A stretch of 33,854 nt of DNA from Microbacterium aurantiacum (GCF_002872075.1 NZ_PGGU01000013.1:1-33854), one strand, 5' to 3'; positions 1 to 8,863 are shown, counted from the stretch's first letter. A program made the numbers and translations. Notes: generated from the sequence alone by a model not told the origin.

Positions 1-506
1 TTCTCGGCCGGTGCGGGCGCCGGCTGCTCGGCGGCAGGCGCCTCGGCAGCGGCATCCTGAGCCGGCTTCGCGGCGCGGCGTCCGCGGCCGGTGGTCTTGG
101 GGGCCGCGTCGGCGGCGGGCTTCGCGGCGTCGGTGGCGGGCTTCGCAGCGGTCTCGGCGGGGGCGTCGTCCGACGTGGCAGGCGCCTCGGCTGCTGCGGC
201 GGGAGCATCCGCCGTCTCGGCATCCGCCTTCTTGGCGCGGCTGCGACGCGGCGCCTTCGCCTTCGGGGCGGCCTCCGCGGACTCGGCGGGGGCCTGCTCG
301 GGCGTCGGTGCGCTGTCTGCAGGCGCGGTGGCCTCAGTCGCGGTTGCCGCCTTCTCGGCCGCAGCCTTCGCGGTGGCGGTCGACGCACGACGCGGTGCGC
401 GCTTGCGGGCCGGTGCGGCTGGAGCCGCGTCGCCGCTCGCGGCTGTTGCCGGAGCTTCGGCGACCGAAGTCGCCTGGTCGTTCTGGGTACCGGAGAAGTT
501 CTCCAC
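1..506 (-). CDS. rho: Transcription termination factor Rho, N-terminal part (cut by window edge)
   Basis: About 168 residues are visible on the minus strand, running off the left edge. The sequence is an Ala/Pro/Lys-rich, low-complexity stretch with repeated basic patches (ARKRAPRRAS, KAPRRSRAKK, GRGRRAAKPA). This matches the long disordered N-terminal extension of actinobacterial Rho, an RNA-dependent helicase that ends transcription; the RNA-binding and ATPase domains would lie outside the window. The identification rests mainly on position: in actinobacteria such as M. tuberculosis rho follows hom/thrC/thrB directly, as it follows thrB here. I chose the GTG at 506-504 because GAGGGAGT lies about 6 bases upstream; an in-frame ATG at 527 has no such site. 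Another Ala/Lys-rich protein cannot be excluded from this part alone. Confidence 0.82.
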   Translation of the reverse strand, partial: MENFSGTQNDQATSVAEAPATAASGDAAPAAPARKRAPRRASTATAKAAAEKAATATEATAPADSAPTPEQAPAESAEAAPKAKAPRRSRAKKADAETADAPAAAAEAPATSDDAPAETAAKPATDAAKPAADAAPKTTGRGRRAAKPAQDAAAEAPAAEQPAPAPAE

Positions 507-668
507 GAGTACTCCCTCATATGTCATGGGAAATGAGCGTTGTACGCGCACAACGGGTGCTGCGCGCGATCGCACGGGCAGACGCTCAGCGTCCGCCAGC
601 CGTGGCCGTGAGGCCGTGGGGTTTCACGTGCGGGTCATGCAGATTGCATTGGGGCCAGATTCACGTAG
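507..668 (-). promoter_or_regulatory. rho upstream leader region
   Basis: This 162-base gap separates the thrB stop from the rho start, unlike the overlapping genes upstream, so it probably carries a separate rho promoter or leader. It contains an inverted repeat GTTGT-N6-ACAAC (539-554). A second one, CACGTA-GT-TACGTG (662-675), overlaps the thrB stop codon. Neither is followed by a T-run, so neither looks like an intrinsic terminator. Rho commonly controls its own synthesis in the leader, but nothing here proves that. Confidence 0.3.
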
Positions 669-1604
669 TTACGTGGAGCCCTCCGCTCGATTCCCCACTG
701 TACCACCACGCACGTCGACCGCGAGCAGGAGGGCCTCCCACGGGGTGTCCGTGACGGAACCGGCCAGTTCGACGGCATCCTGCCGACTGCCTGAGCCGTC
801 GGCGAGGACGAGCACACTGGGACCCGCACCCGAGACCACGGCCGCGAAGCCGGCCCGCCGCAGCGCCTGCACGAGCCGCTGCGTCTCGGGCATCGCCTCG
901 GCCCGATAGTCCTGATGCAGCCGATCGGCTGTCGCGTCGAACAGCAGCTCCGGGCTCTGGGTGAGCGCAGCGATCAGCAGGGCGGAGCGGGAGACGTTGA
1001 AGACGGCGTCCTCGCGGGACACCTGCGGGGGCTGAAGCGAACGGGCGAGCGACGTCGACATCGTGTACGCCGGCACGAGGACGAGCGGAGAGACACCGCG
1101 GTGCACGAGCAGCTTCTTGTGCTGCGCGCCCCGCTCGCCCATCCAGGCGATCGTGAGCCCCCCGAACAGCGCCGGCGCGACGTTGTCGGGGTGCCCCTCG
1201 ACCTCGGTGGCGAGACGCAGCAGGTCATCGTCGCTGATCTCGACGTCCCCGGCGAGCAGGCCCTTCGCCGCGAGCACGCCTGCGGCGACCGCGGCACCGG
1301 ACGAGCCGAGGCCGCGGCCGTGCGGGACGCCGTTCTCCGCGACGATGCGCAGGCCGGGCATCGGACGCTCGGCGTCGGCGTAGACGTGCGCGACCGTGCG
1401 GACGATGAGGTTGGATGCGTCACGAGGGATCTCGTCGGCGCCGGAGCCGGATACCTCGATCTCGAGCGCGCCCGGGGCCAGCTGGGTCACCAGAAGCGAG
1501 TCGTAGACGCTGAGGGCGAGGCCCAGAGTGTCGAAGCCCGGGCCCAGGTTGGCGCTCGTCGCCGGAACCCGCACCTCGACGGTGCGCCCCCCGACCACGC
1601 TCAC
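669..1604 (-). CDS. thrB: Homoserine kinase
   Basis: 311-residue GHMP-family kinase that phosphorylates L-homoserine with ATP, the step before threonine synthase, in the cytoplasm. The N-terminus has the typical VRVPATSANLGPGFDTLG segment, the ATP-binding loop is HGRGLGSSGAAVAAG at about residues 95-109, and the C-terminal GHMP motif VVSGAGPSVLVLA is present. Length fits the family. The start is GTG at 1604, which overlaps the hom stop codon as GTGA, so the two genes are translationally coupled. The gene is the third in a lysA-hom-thrB chain and lies just before rho. Threonine synthase, which sits between hom and thrB in mycobacteria, is absent here. Confidence 0.97.
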   Translation of the reverse strand: MSVVGGRTVEVRVPATSANLGPGFDTLGLALSVYDSLLVTQLAPGALEIEVSGSGADEIPRDASNLIVRTVAHVYADAERPMPGLRIVAENGVPHGRGLGSSGAAVAAGVLAAKGLLAGDVEISDDDLLRLATEVEGHPDNVAPALFGGLTIAWMGERGAQHKKLLVHRGVSPLVLVPAYTMSTSLARSLQPPQVSREDAVFNVSRSALLIAALTQSPELLFDATADRLHQDYRAEAMPETQRLVQALRRAGFAAVVSGAGPSVLVLADGSGSRQDAVELAGSVTDTPWEALLLAVDVRGGTVGNRAEGST

Positions 1605-2905
1605 TCGCCTTCCACGCGCAGCACGGAGACCACGCGCGCGACGACGGAGCTCTCGGAGAGCGCCGTGACGGTGTCGCTGAGGGCCTGATCCGTGGCTCGG
1701 TGCGTGCCGATCGTGAGACGGGCGGTCGGCTCGTCCTCACCCTCGACGGTCTGCACGACCGTGGCGACCGAGACGCCGCCGTCGCTGAGGATGCCGGCGA
1801 CGGTGGCGAGCACACCCGGCGCATCGGCCACTTCGAGCGTGATCTGGTAGCGGGTGGTGACGTGCCCGATGGGCACGATCGGAAGGTTCGCCCTGGTGGA
1901 CTCCCCCACCCCGACTCCGCCGGCGATGTGGCGGCGGGCGGCCGAGACGACGTCGCCGAGCACGGCGGACGCGGTCTGCACGCCACCGGCCCCTGCGCCG
2001 TAGAACATCAGCGATCCCGCGGCCTCGGCCTCGACGAAGACGGCGTTGTTGGCGCCGTGCACCGAGGCGAGCGGATGCGACCGCGGAACCAGCGCAGGGT
2101 AGACGCGCACCGAGATCGACTCGGCGCCGTCGGACTCGAGCCGCTCGCAGACGGCGAGGAGCTTGATCACGAAGCCGGCAGCACGCGCCTCCTCGATCAT
2201 CGCGGCGGAGATCGAGGAGATGCCCTCCCGATGCACGGCGTCGAGCGGTACGGCGGTGTGGAAGGCGAGGCTGGCGAGGATCGCGGCCTTCTGGGCGGCG
2301 TCGTAACCCTCGACGTCGGCGGTGGGATCGGACTCGGCGTAGCCCAGTCGCTGAGCGTCGGCGAGCACGTCGGCGAAGTCGGCGCCCTCGGTCTCCATCC
2401 GGTCGAGGATGTAGTTGGTGGTGCCGTTGACGATGCCCATGATCCGCACCACGCGGTCACCGGCGAGCGAGTCGCGCAGCGGGCGGATGATCGGGATCGC
2501 CCCGGCGGCGGCGGCCTCGTAGTACACCGAGGCACCCACCCGGTCGGCCGCTTCGAAGAGCTCGGGCCCGTGGGTGGCGAGCAGCGCCTTGTTCGCCGTC
2601 ACCACGTCGGCTCCGGAGCCGATCGCCTGCAGGATGTTCGTACGCGCAGGCTCGATGCCGCCGATCAGCTCGATGACGATGTCCGCGCTGAGGATGAGCG
2701 ACTCCGCGTCGGTCGTGAACAGTTCCTGCGGCAGGTCGACGTCCCGCGGGGCATCCGGGTTGCGCACGGCGATGCCGGCCAGTTCCAGGGAGGCTCCAGC
2801 GCGATCGGCGAGCTCGTCACCGTGTCGCAGCAGCAGAGCTGCGACCTGGGAGCCCACGGCTCCGGCGCCCAGCAGCGCCACCCGAAGTCGTCGGTACTCG
2901 GTCAT
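1601..2905 (-). CDS. hom: Homoserine dehydrogenase with C-terminal ACT domain
   Basis: 434-residue enzyme that reduces aspartate semialdehyde to homoserine, the branch point to threonine and methionine. The N-terminal dinucleotide-binding domain shows LLGAGAVGSQVAALLLRHG (about residues 10-28). The catalytic domain has GIVNGTTNYIL and the family segment SDPTADVEGYDAAQKAAI. The last ~80 residues form an ACT domain (YQITLEVADAPGVLATVAGI), the allosteric site that in this family senses threonine. ATG at 2905 overlaps the lysA stop as ATGA, and its own stop overlaps the thrB start. The chain lysA-hom-thrB therefore looks like one transcript feeding lysine, threonine and methionine synthesis. Confidence 0.97.
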   Translation of the reverse strand: MTEYRRLRVALLGAGAVGSQVAALLLRHGDELADRAGASLELAGIAVRNPDAPRDVDLPQELFTTDAESLILSADIVIELIGGIEPARTNILQAIGSGADVVTANKALLATHGPELFEAADRVGASVYYEAAAAGAIPIIRPLRDSLAGDRVVRIMGIVNGTTNYILDRMETEGADFADVLADAQRLGYAESDPTADVEGYDAAQKAAILASLAFHTAVPLDAVHREGISSISAAMIEEARAAGFVIKLLAVCERLESDGAESISVRVYPALVPRSHPLASVHGANNAVFVEAEAAGSLMFYGAGAGGVQTASAVLGDVVSAARRHIAGGVGVGESTRANLPIVPIGHVTTRYQITLEVADAPGVLATVAGILSDGGVSVATVVQTVEGEDEPTARLTIGTHRATDQALSDTVTALSESSVVARVVSVLRVEGE

Positions 2906-4320
2906 TGTGCTCCTTCGGAGGGTTCTTCCGCGTGGACGCCGGTGTCTCGTGCCAGGAGGTCGTCGATGCTCTCGCCTCGGACGATCACGGTGGCCTTCCC
3001 GCCGCGGACGGCGATGACGGGCGGACGCGGAACGTGGTTGTAGTTGCTCGCCAGCGACGCGCAGTATGCGCCGGTCGCGGGAACGGCGAGCAGATCGCCC
3101 GGCGTGACATCACCGGGGAGGTATTCGTGGTCGACGACGATGTCGCCGGATTCGCAGTGCTTGCCGACGACGCGGCTGAGCCGCGCTGCGTCCACACCGG
3201 CTCGCGATGCCAGGCGGGCCGAGAACTGCGCGCCGTAGAGGGCCGGCCGGGCGTTGTCGCTCATCCCGCCGTCGACGCTCACGTACAGACGGGAGGCGCC
3301 CGACTCGACCGTCACGTCCTTCGTGGTGCCGACCTCGTAGAGGGTGACGCCGGCCGTGCCGACGATCGCGCGTCCCGGCTCGAACGACAGGGCGGGAACG
3401 GGGATGCCGCGCGCGGCGCAGCCCTCGGCGACCGCGGCGACGATGCCGGCGGCGAGTTCGGCGATCGGGGTGGGGTCGTCGGCGCTCGTGTACGCGATGC
3501 CGAAGCCGCCGCCGAGGTTCAGCTGCGGCACCGGACCGTCGGCGAGGAGCGCGGCGTGGAGTTCCAGCAGGCGTGAGGCGGACTCCCGGAAACCGGCGAC
3601 CCCGAAGATCTGCGATCCGATGTGGCAGTGCAGGCCGACGAATTCCAGTCCGGGGATCTCACGGATGCGGGCGACGGCCGCCTCGGCATCCGCCAGCGGG
3701 AAACCGAACTTCTGGTCCTCGTGCGCGGTCGCGAGGAAGTCGTGGGTCTCGGCATGCACACCGCTGATCACGCGGACCATGACACGCTGGACGCCGTCGG
3801 CGGGGGCGGTGATGGCAGCGAGACGCTCGATCTCGATGGCGCTGTCCACGATGATCGTGCCGACGCCGACCTCGACGGCGCGCCGCAGCTCGGACACGGA
3901 CTTGTTGTTGCCGTGGAAGCCGATGGATGAAGGAGCCACCCCCGCGGCGAGCGCGACCTCGAGTTCGCCGCGCGTGCAGACGTCGACCGCGAGCCCTTCC
4001 TCGACGACCCAGCGAGCCACCGCGGTGCTCAGGAACGCCTTGCCCGCGTAGTACACGCGCACCGTCGTGCCGTTCTCCGCCGCCGCCGTGTCGAAGGCGG
4101 CACGCAGTGTGCGCGCACGCAGACGCACCTCATCCTCATCGAGGACGAGCAGCGGAGTGCCGTACGTCTGCACGAGGTCGGTCGCGCGGATGCCGGCGAG
4201 GATGAGCGTGCCGTCGGCGTCGCGGGTTGCAGATGCCGGCCAGACTTCGGCGGTGAGATCGTTCGCATCGTCGGGCACGACGAGCCAGTCCGGAGCAAGC
4301 GGGTTGGCAGGGGAAAGCAC
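2902..4320 (-). CDS. lysA: Diaminopimelate decarboxylase
   Basis: 472-residue PLP enzyme of alanine-racemase-like fold III that decarboxylates meso-diaminopimelate to L-lysine. The PLP lysine is in YYAGKAF (K94); further motifs are GLHCHIGSQIF, LNLGGGFGIAY, SFEPGRAIVG and the C-terminal KHCESGDIV with the active-site cysteine contributed across the dimer. The start used is GTG at 4320. No convincing Shine-Dalgarno lies in front of it, so a leaderless or slightly different start is possible. It heads the lysA-hom-thrB chain. In mycobacteria argS lies directly upstream; here a YihY-type gene on the opposite strand and an LmeA-like gene separate them. Confidence 0.96.
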   Translation of the reverse strand: MLSPANPLAPDWLVVPDDANDLTAEVWPASATRDADGTLILAGIRATDLVQTYGTPLLVLDEDEVRLRARTLRAAFDTAAAENGTTVRVYYAGKAFLSTAVARWVVEEGLAVDVCTRGELEVALAAGVAPSSIGFHGNNKSVSELRRAVEVGVGTIIVDSAIEIERLAAITAPADGVQRVMVRVISGVHAETHDFLATAHEDQKFGFPLADAEAAVARIREIPGLEFVGLHCHIGSQIFGVAGFRESASRLLELHAALLADGPVPQLNLGGGFGIAYTSADDPTPIAELAAGIVAAVAEGCAARGIPVPALSFEPGRAIVGTAGVTLYEVGTTKDVTVESGASRLYVSVDGGMSDNARPALYGAQFSARLASRAGVDAARLSRVVGKHCESGDIVVDHEYLPGDVTPGDLLAVPATGAYCASLASNYNHVPRPPVIAVRGGKATVIVRGESIDDLLARDTGVHAEEPSEGAQ

Positions 4321-4446
4321 GGAGCACCAATCGTGGGACGGAGCGCGTCGCGGGAGGTGCGCGCTTCGAGGTTGCCCCCGATTCTATGGCAACCTTCGGA
4401 TCGGCCCCGCCACGATGTCGTGCTGTTCCGTCGGCCCTTCGGCTCG

Positions 4447-4452
4447 TAATCT
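4447..4452 (+). promoter_or_regulatory. Candidate -10 element of the YihY-type gene
   Basis: TAATCT ends 7 bases before the ATG at 4460, so transcription would begin at about the start codon. A weak GGAG (4453-4456) also lies in the gap, close to the ATG. No good -35 box is seen. The 4321-4459 gap between lysA and this gene holds both divergent promoters and nothing else that I recognise. Confidence 0.4.
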
Positions 4453-4459
4453 GGAGCAG

Positions 4460-5536
4460 ATGAATGCTGCAGCCGGACCTGATGAGAAGAACGCGTTCGC
4501 ACGCGCGATCGCGGCGGTGATGCGCTGGGCGCTGGCGCGAAAGCTGGTGCGCACGGTGCTGCTCTATGTCGAGCGGCAAGGGCCGATGCTCGCAGACAGC
4601 ATCACCTATCGCACTCTCTTCAGCGTGTTCGCCGCGGTCCTGCTCGGCTTCTCCATCGCGTCGATCTGGCTCGCCGGCAACGACGTGGCCTGGAACGCGA
4701 TCATCTCGGCCGTGAACGCCGCCGTACCGGGACTCTTCGGCGCGGACGGGGTGATCGACCCCGACGAACTGCGTGACGCGTCGATCGGGTTCTCCCTCAC
4801 CGGCATCGTCTCGCTGATCGCACTCATCGGTGCCGCGCTCGGCGCGATCGGTTCGCTGCGGACGGCCATCCGGGCGCTCGCCGGCACTCTCGACGACGAT
4901 GTGCTCTGGGTCTGGGTCATCCTGCGCAACATCACACTGGCGGTCGGGATCGCTGCGGCATTCGTCGCGGCCGCCTTCCTGACGTTCTCCGGTCGGCTCG
5001 GCGTGAACTGGGTGGCCGGATTCCTCGGGATCGACGAGGGTTCGGATGCGGCGCGATGGGGCGTCCGCCTCGTCTCGCTGGCCGTGATCCTGCTGCTCGA
5101 CGTCGGCATCATCGCCGGTGTCTTCCTGGTGCTCTCCGGAGTCCGCCCTTCGGCGCGATCCCTCTGGCGAGGGGCCCTGCTCGGCGGGGTGGGAATTCTC
5201 GTGCTGCAGGAGCTGTCCGGACTCTTCGTCGGCGGGGCGGCATCCAACCCGCTGCTGGCTTCGTTCGCCTCCCTGCTGGCGCTGCTGATCTGGTTCAACC
5301 TCTCCGCCCAGGTGACGCTCATCGCGTGTGCGCACGTGATCACCGGCATGGAGGAGGAACGCGACCGCGTCCACGCGCGGTACGGAGCGCAGACTCTCGC
5401 CCAGCGCGGGGTGCAGCAGGCCGAGCGCGCCGTCGCGACGGCCACCGAGAAGTTGCGAGCCGCCCGCGACGCCGAGCGGGCCGAACGCACGGGCAAGCAG
5501 GCCGCGACCGATTCCGGAAGCGGCGATCACGCCTAG
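4460..5536 (+). CDS. YihY/BrkB-family inner membrane protein
   Basis: 358 residues. After a short cytoplasmic N-terminus come the family hallmarks RTVLLYVERQGPMLADSITYRTLFSVFAAVLLGFSIA and about six hydrophobic segments, with the conserved region LLDVGIIAGVFLVLSGVRPSARSLWRGALLGG near residues 210-240 and ASFASLLALLIWFNLSAQV near 270-290. The last ~55 residues are highly charged and Ala-rich (ERAVATATEKLRAARDAER), probably a cytoplasmic helix. YihY was once called RNase BN, but that activity is not accepted for the family; its function is unclear. The reading frame continues upstream to 4067, but hydrophobicity, the -10 placement and antisense overlap with lysA support the ATG at 4460. It ends 9 bases from the convergent gene at 5546. 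Confidence 0.88.
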   Translation: MNAAAGPDEKNAFARAIAAVMRWALARKLVRTVLLYVERQGPMLADSITYRTLFSVFAAVLLGFSIASIWLAGNDVAWNAIISAVNAAVPGLFGADGVIDPDELRDASIGFSLTGIVSLIALIGAALGAIGSLRTAIRALAGTLDDDVLWVWVILRNITLAVGIAAAFVAAAFLTFSGRLGVNWVAGFLGIDEGSDAARWGVRLVSLAVILLLDVGIIAGVFLVLSGVRPSARSLWRGALLGGVGILVLQELSGLFVGGAASNPLLASFASLLALLIWFNLSAQVTLIACAHVITGMEEERDRVHARYGAQTLAQRGVQQAERAVATATEKLRAARDAERAERTGKQAATDSGSGDHA

Positions 5537-5545
5537 GTATCGGGT

Positions 5546-6307
5546 CTAGGGGCAGACGCCCGGGTCCAGAAGCGTCTGGTCTGTGGCGATCGCACCGTCG
5601 ACATCGAGGTCGATCACGGCCTCGGTGCCGTCGATCCTCAACCCGGTGATGGTGAGCCCGGCCGGGAGCCGATCGGCGATGCACAGCTGCTGGGGCGCGG
5701 TGAACTGGGCGGCGAGCGACCCGAAGCGCTCGTTCAGCTGGTGCGCGTCGAGGACCACCCCGCCCAGTGTCGCCGACACCGGCGTCAGGGTGATCGCGCC
5801 GTTCTCTGCACCGGGTGTCAGGGTCAGCGAGACGTCGATCGACGTGCCGAAGAGACTGATCGAACCGGAGGCGATGGCGTTCGGCGCTTCGAGGGCCAGC
5901 GATTCGATCGGCAGCTCCGAGTTCGCGAGAAGCGCCGAGAGCTGCGTCTGATCGATGCGCACGGTGCCGCTCGCCGATGCGAGATCACCACCGCGCAGCG
6001 GAACGCCCGTGGCGGTGACGTCGGCGGCGCCGGTGACGCCCTCCAGCGTCACGCGGTCGCTGGAGAGGTGGAGTTCGTCGAGTCGGCCGGCGAGGAGCTG
6101 AGGCAGCAGGATGCCGTCGGCCTCGACATCGAGCTGCTGATCGGCGGGGAGATCGAGCTGCTCGATCACGATGCCTCGGACGATGCCGGGAAGCACGCTG
6201 CGCGTGATGAACTCGGCGGCCACGACCAATACCGCGAGCAGCACGACGAGGACGAACAGCACCCAGGGCCAGCGGCGGCGCTTCGGCTCCGCCGCGATCG
6301 ACGCCAT
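5546..6307 (-). CDS. LmeA-like (DUF2993) cell-envelope protein
   Basis: 253 residues with a basic N-terminus (EPKRRRWPW) and one membrane anchor (VLFVLVVLLAVLVVAAEF, about residues 16-33), followed by an exported domain. The segment ILLPQLLAGRLDELHLSSDRVTLEG and the closing ITGLRIDGTEAVIDLDVDG match the DUF2993 pattern. The mycobacterial member LmeA takes part in lipomannan/lipoarabinomannan mannan elongation and can bind phosphoinositides; whether this protein does the same is inference. It starts 5 bases after the argS stop, so it is probably co-transcribed with argS. Confidence 0.75.
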   Translation of the reverse strand: MASIAAEPKRRRWPWVLFVLVVLLAVLVVAAEFITRSVLPGIVRGIVIEQLDLPADQQLDVEADGILLPQLLAGRLDELHLSSDRVTLEGVTGAADVTATGVPLRGGDLASASGTVRIDQTQLSALLANSELPIESLALEAPNAIASGSISLFGTSIDVSLTLTPGAENGAITLTPVSATLGGVVLDAHQLNERFGSLAAQFTAPQQLCIADRLPAGLTITGLRIDGTEAVIDLDVDGAIATDQTLLDPGVCP

Positions 6308-6312
6308 CGCGA

Positions 6313-7977
6313 CTACATCCGCTCCGGCGCCGAGACGCCGAGCAGGTCGAGTCCGTTGCGCAGCACCTGGCCTGCGGCGTCGTTCAGCCAGAGCCGCGTG
6401 CGGTGCACGCTCTCGATCGGGTCATCGCCCTGCGGGATGACCCGGCAGTTGTCGTACCAGCGGTGATAGAGCCCGGCGAGCTCCTCGAGGTAGCGCGCGA
6501 CCCGGTGCGGTTCGCGCAACTCGGCGGCGAACGCGACGATGCGGGGAAACTCCTGCAGCGCACCGAGGAGTGCGCTCTCGGTCTCGTGAGTGAGGAGCTC
6601 GGGAGCGAACTCGGAGCGGTCGACACCCGAGTCGGCCGCGTTGCGGCCGACGTTGTGGGTGCGGGCATGCGCGTACTGCACGTAGAACACCGGGTTGTCG
6701 TTGGTGCGCTTCTGCAGCAGTTCCGGGTCGAGGGCGAGGGGCGAGTCGGCCGGCGAACGCTCCAGCGAGTAGCGCAGAGCATCCGTCCCGAGCCACTCGC
6801 GAAGGTCATCCATCTCGATGATGTTGCCTGCGCGCTTGCTGAGGCGTGCCCCGCCGACCGAGACCAGCTGCCCGATGAGCACCTCGACGTCCTTCTCGGG
6901 ATCGTCGCCGGCGGCACCGGCGAGGGCCTTCAGCCGGTGCACGTAACCGTGGTGGTCGGCGCCGAGAAGGTAGATCTTGTGCTCGAAGCCGCGGTCGCCC
7001 TTGTTCAGGTAGTACGCGGCGTCGGCGGCGAAGTAGGTGTACTCGCCGTTCGAGCGGCGGATGACGCGGTCCTTGTCGTCCCCGAAGTCGGTGGTGCGCA
7101 CCCAGACGGCGTCATCCTGGTCGAAGACGTGGCCCTGTGCACGGAGGCGGTCGACGGCCTGGTCGACGAGGCTGCCGCCGTTCGCGTTCTGCAGGTGCAG
7201 GAGACGTTCGGAGAACCAGACGTCGAAGTGCACGTTGAACTTCGCCAGCGACTCCTTCTGCTCGGCGAGCTGGTATTCGTAGCCGAGCTCGCGGGCGAGG
7301 ATCAGCTGCTCGAACGCGGGCAGCTCGAGGAACTCGGGACGCTCTTCGAGGATGCGTGCGGCGAGGTCGTCGATGTAGCCGCCCACGTAGCCGCCCTCGG
7401 GGGCCGGCAGGCCGTTGGAGGCCGCGACGATGGATGCCGCGAACCGTTCCATCTGCACGCCGGCATCGTTGATGTAGTACTCACGGGCGACCTTCGCCCC
7501 CGACGCGGCGAGCACACGGGCGATCGCATCGCCGAGGGCTGCCCAGCGGGTGTGTCCGATGTGCAGCGGCCCGGTGGGGTTCGCGCTGACGAACTCGATG
7601 TTGATGCTGCGCCCTGCCTGGGTGTCGTTGTGCCCGTAGGTGGCACCCGCATCGACGATCGTCTTCGCGAGGGTGCCTGCGGCACCGGCATCGAGACGGA
7701 TGTTGATGAACCCCGGACCGGCGACCTCGGCACTCGCGACGCCGTCGACGTCGGCGATGCCTGCGACGATCTGCTCGGCGAGTTCGCGCGGGTTGACCCC
7801 GAACTGCTTCGCGAGGCGCATGGCGATGTTCGACGACCAATCGCCGTGGTCACGGTTGCGCGGACGCTCGAGCACGATGTCGGATGCGGACAGCTCGAAC
7901 GGCTCGCCCGGTCGTCGCTCGCCGGCGATCGGCGCGAGGACGGTGAGGAGGGCGTGGGCGAGCTTTTCAGGATTCAT
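6313..7977 (-). CDS. argS: Arginyl-tRNA synthetase
   Basis: 554-residue class I synthetase that charges tRNA-Arg. It carries the N-terminal Arg-tRNA-synt-N domain, then the HIGH motif in ANPTGPLHIGHTRWAALGDA (HIGH at 139-142), the KMSKS-equivalent ARLSKRAGNIIEMDDL, and the C-terminal DALR anticodon-binding domain (PVFYVQYAHARTHNVGRNA). The ATG at 7977 is 9 bases downstream of TAAACT (7992-7987) with no clear Shine-Dalgarno, which suggests a nearly leaderless mRNA. The LmeA-like gene follows after 5 bases. A tRNA-Arg(CCG) gene lies less than 1 kb away on the other strand. Confidence 0.98.
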   Translation of the reverse strand: MNPEKLAHALLTVLAPIAGERRPGEPFELSASDIVLERPRNRDHGDWSSNIAMRLAKQFGVNPRELAEQIVAGIADVDGVASAEVAGPGFINIRLDAGAAGTLAKTIVDAGATYGHNDTQAGRSINIEFVSANPTGPLHIGHTRWAALGDAIARVLAASGAKVAREYYINDAGVQMERFAASIVAASNGLPAPEGGYVGGYIDDLAARILEERPEFLELPAFEQLILARELGYEYQLAEQKESLAKFNVHFDVWFSERLLHLQNANGGSLVDQAVDRLRAQGHVFDQDDAVWVRTTDFGDDKDRVIRRSNGEYTYFAADAAYYLNKGDRGFEHKIYLLGADHHGYVHRLKALAGAAGDDPEKDVEVLIGQLVSVGGARLSKRAGNIIEMDDLREWLGTDALRYSLERSPADSPLALDPELLQKRTNDNPVFYVQYAHARTHNVGRNAADSGVDRSEFAPELLTHETESALLGALQEFPRIVAFAAELREPHRVARYLEELAGLYHRWYDNCRVIPQGDDPIESVHRTRLWLNDAAGQVLRNGLDLLGVSAPERM

Positions 7978-7986
7978 AGGTGACTC

Positions 7987-7992
7987 AGTTTA
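7987..7992 (-). promoter_or_regulatory. Candidate -10 element of argS
   Basis: TAAACT read on the minus strand, predicting a transcript start about 3 bases before the argS ATG. The shared 70-base gap with the divergent SGNH gene contains its counterpart on plus at 8036. Confidence 0.45.
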
Positions 7993-8035
7993 CGGCGCGT
8001 CGCACGCTCGAATTTGCGCTTCGCGTCCGGTGATC

Positions 8036-8041
8036 TACTCT
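8036..8041 (+). promoter_or_regulatory. Candidate -10 element of the SGNH hydrolase gene
   Basis: TACTCT ends exactly 6 bases before the ATG at 8048, so +1 would be the A of the start codon. No Shine-Dalgarno is visible, consistent with a leaderless mRNA. Confidence 0.5.
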
Positions 8042-8047
8042 CATGCC

Positions 8048-8863
8048 ATGAAGGCCCCGGCTCCCGCGCACCGTCTGCGCAACACTGCAGTCACGATCGC
8101 GCTCCTGGTCGCCGTCGCGGCGGTCGTCCTCGGAGTGTGGCGGCCGTGGGCTCCCCTCGCCCCTGCCGCGCCCGTCGGAGCCGCTTCCGCGAGTGACGGA
8201 ACGGATGCCGTCGTGATCGCTCCGGCTCCGCTGATCCTGCCTGAGCATCCGCGCATCCTCGTCTTCGGAGACTCCTGGACCTACGGCGCGGCCGCGACGG
8301 AGCCGACGCTGGGTTACGCCTATGTGCTCGCCGAGTTGCTCGGGGGCGAGACGATCGTGGACGGGGTTCGCGGCAGCGGTTACCTCAAGCCGGGATTGGA
8401 CGGGCCCGCCTTCGGCGAGAGGATCGCGGCGCTCGACCCGGCAGCGGATCCGGATCTGGTGATCATCCAGGGCTCGATCAACGACCGGGCGCAGGGTGCG
8501 GCGGGGTACCGCGAGGCCGTGACCGCGGCGTGGGATGCTCTGGCGGCGCTGTACCCGGAGGCGACGATCGTGGTGCTCGGTCCTGCTCCCCATGAGCTCC
8601 CGGTGGGCGCAGCGACGGCGCGCATCGACACCGATCTCGGAGCCCTCGCCGACGCGCGGGGATGGTGGTACATCTCCCCCATCGCCCAGGACTGGATCAA
8701 CGCTCAGAACTACCTCGACGTCATCGACGTGGACTTCGGCCGCAAGCACCCGTCGACCGGCGGTCACCGCTATCTGGCGGAGAAGGTGGCTGCCGCACTG
8801 ACCGAGTTGCGGGAGGCACCGGTCACCGAGGCCGGCGAGTCGGAGACGACCTCCGAGCAGTGA
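8048..8863 (+). CDS. SGNH/GDSL-family hydrolase, membrane-anchored or secreted
   Basis: 271 residues. A signal-anchor lies at about residues 13-31 (TAVTIALLVAVAAVVLGV). The hydrolase domain follows: block I VFGDSWTYGAA with the nucleophile Ser76, block III QGSINDR with the oxyanion Asn, and block V KHPSTGGHRYLAEKV with the catalytic His. The enzyme should act outside the membrane on an ester, such as an acyl group on a lipid or polysaccharide, but the substrate cannot be read from the sequence. The reading frame extends upstream of 8048, but that part overlaps argS; the ATG at 8048 fits the signal-anchor and the -10 element. Its stop lies 16 bases before the tRNA. Confidence 0.85.
   Translation: MKAPAPAHRLRNTAVTIALLVAVAAVVLGVWRPWAPLAPAAPVGAASASDGTDAVVIAPAPLILPEHPRILVFGDSWTYGAAATEPTLGYAYVLAELLGGETIVDGVRGSGYLKPGLDGPAFGERIAALDPAADPDLVIIQGSINDRAQGAAGYREAVTAAWDALAALYPEATIVVLGPAPHELPVGAATARIDTDLGALADARGWWYISPIAQDWINAQNYLDVIDVDFGRKHPSTGGHRYLAEKVAAALTELREAPVTEAGESETTSEQ

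Noticed and set aside
11..909. Long plus-strand frames opposite the rho N-terminus
   Set aside because: They are antisense shadows of the Ala/Lys-rich rho reading frame, without ribosome sites or recognisable domains.
4136..5530. Long minus-strand open frames opposite the YihY gene
   Set aside because: Highly charged Arg/Asp/Glu-rich translations are typical antisense frames in G+C-rich genes; the plus-strand product matches a known family.
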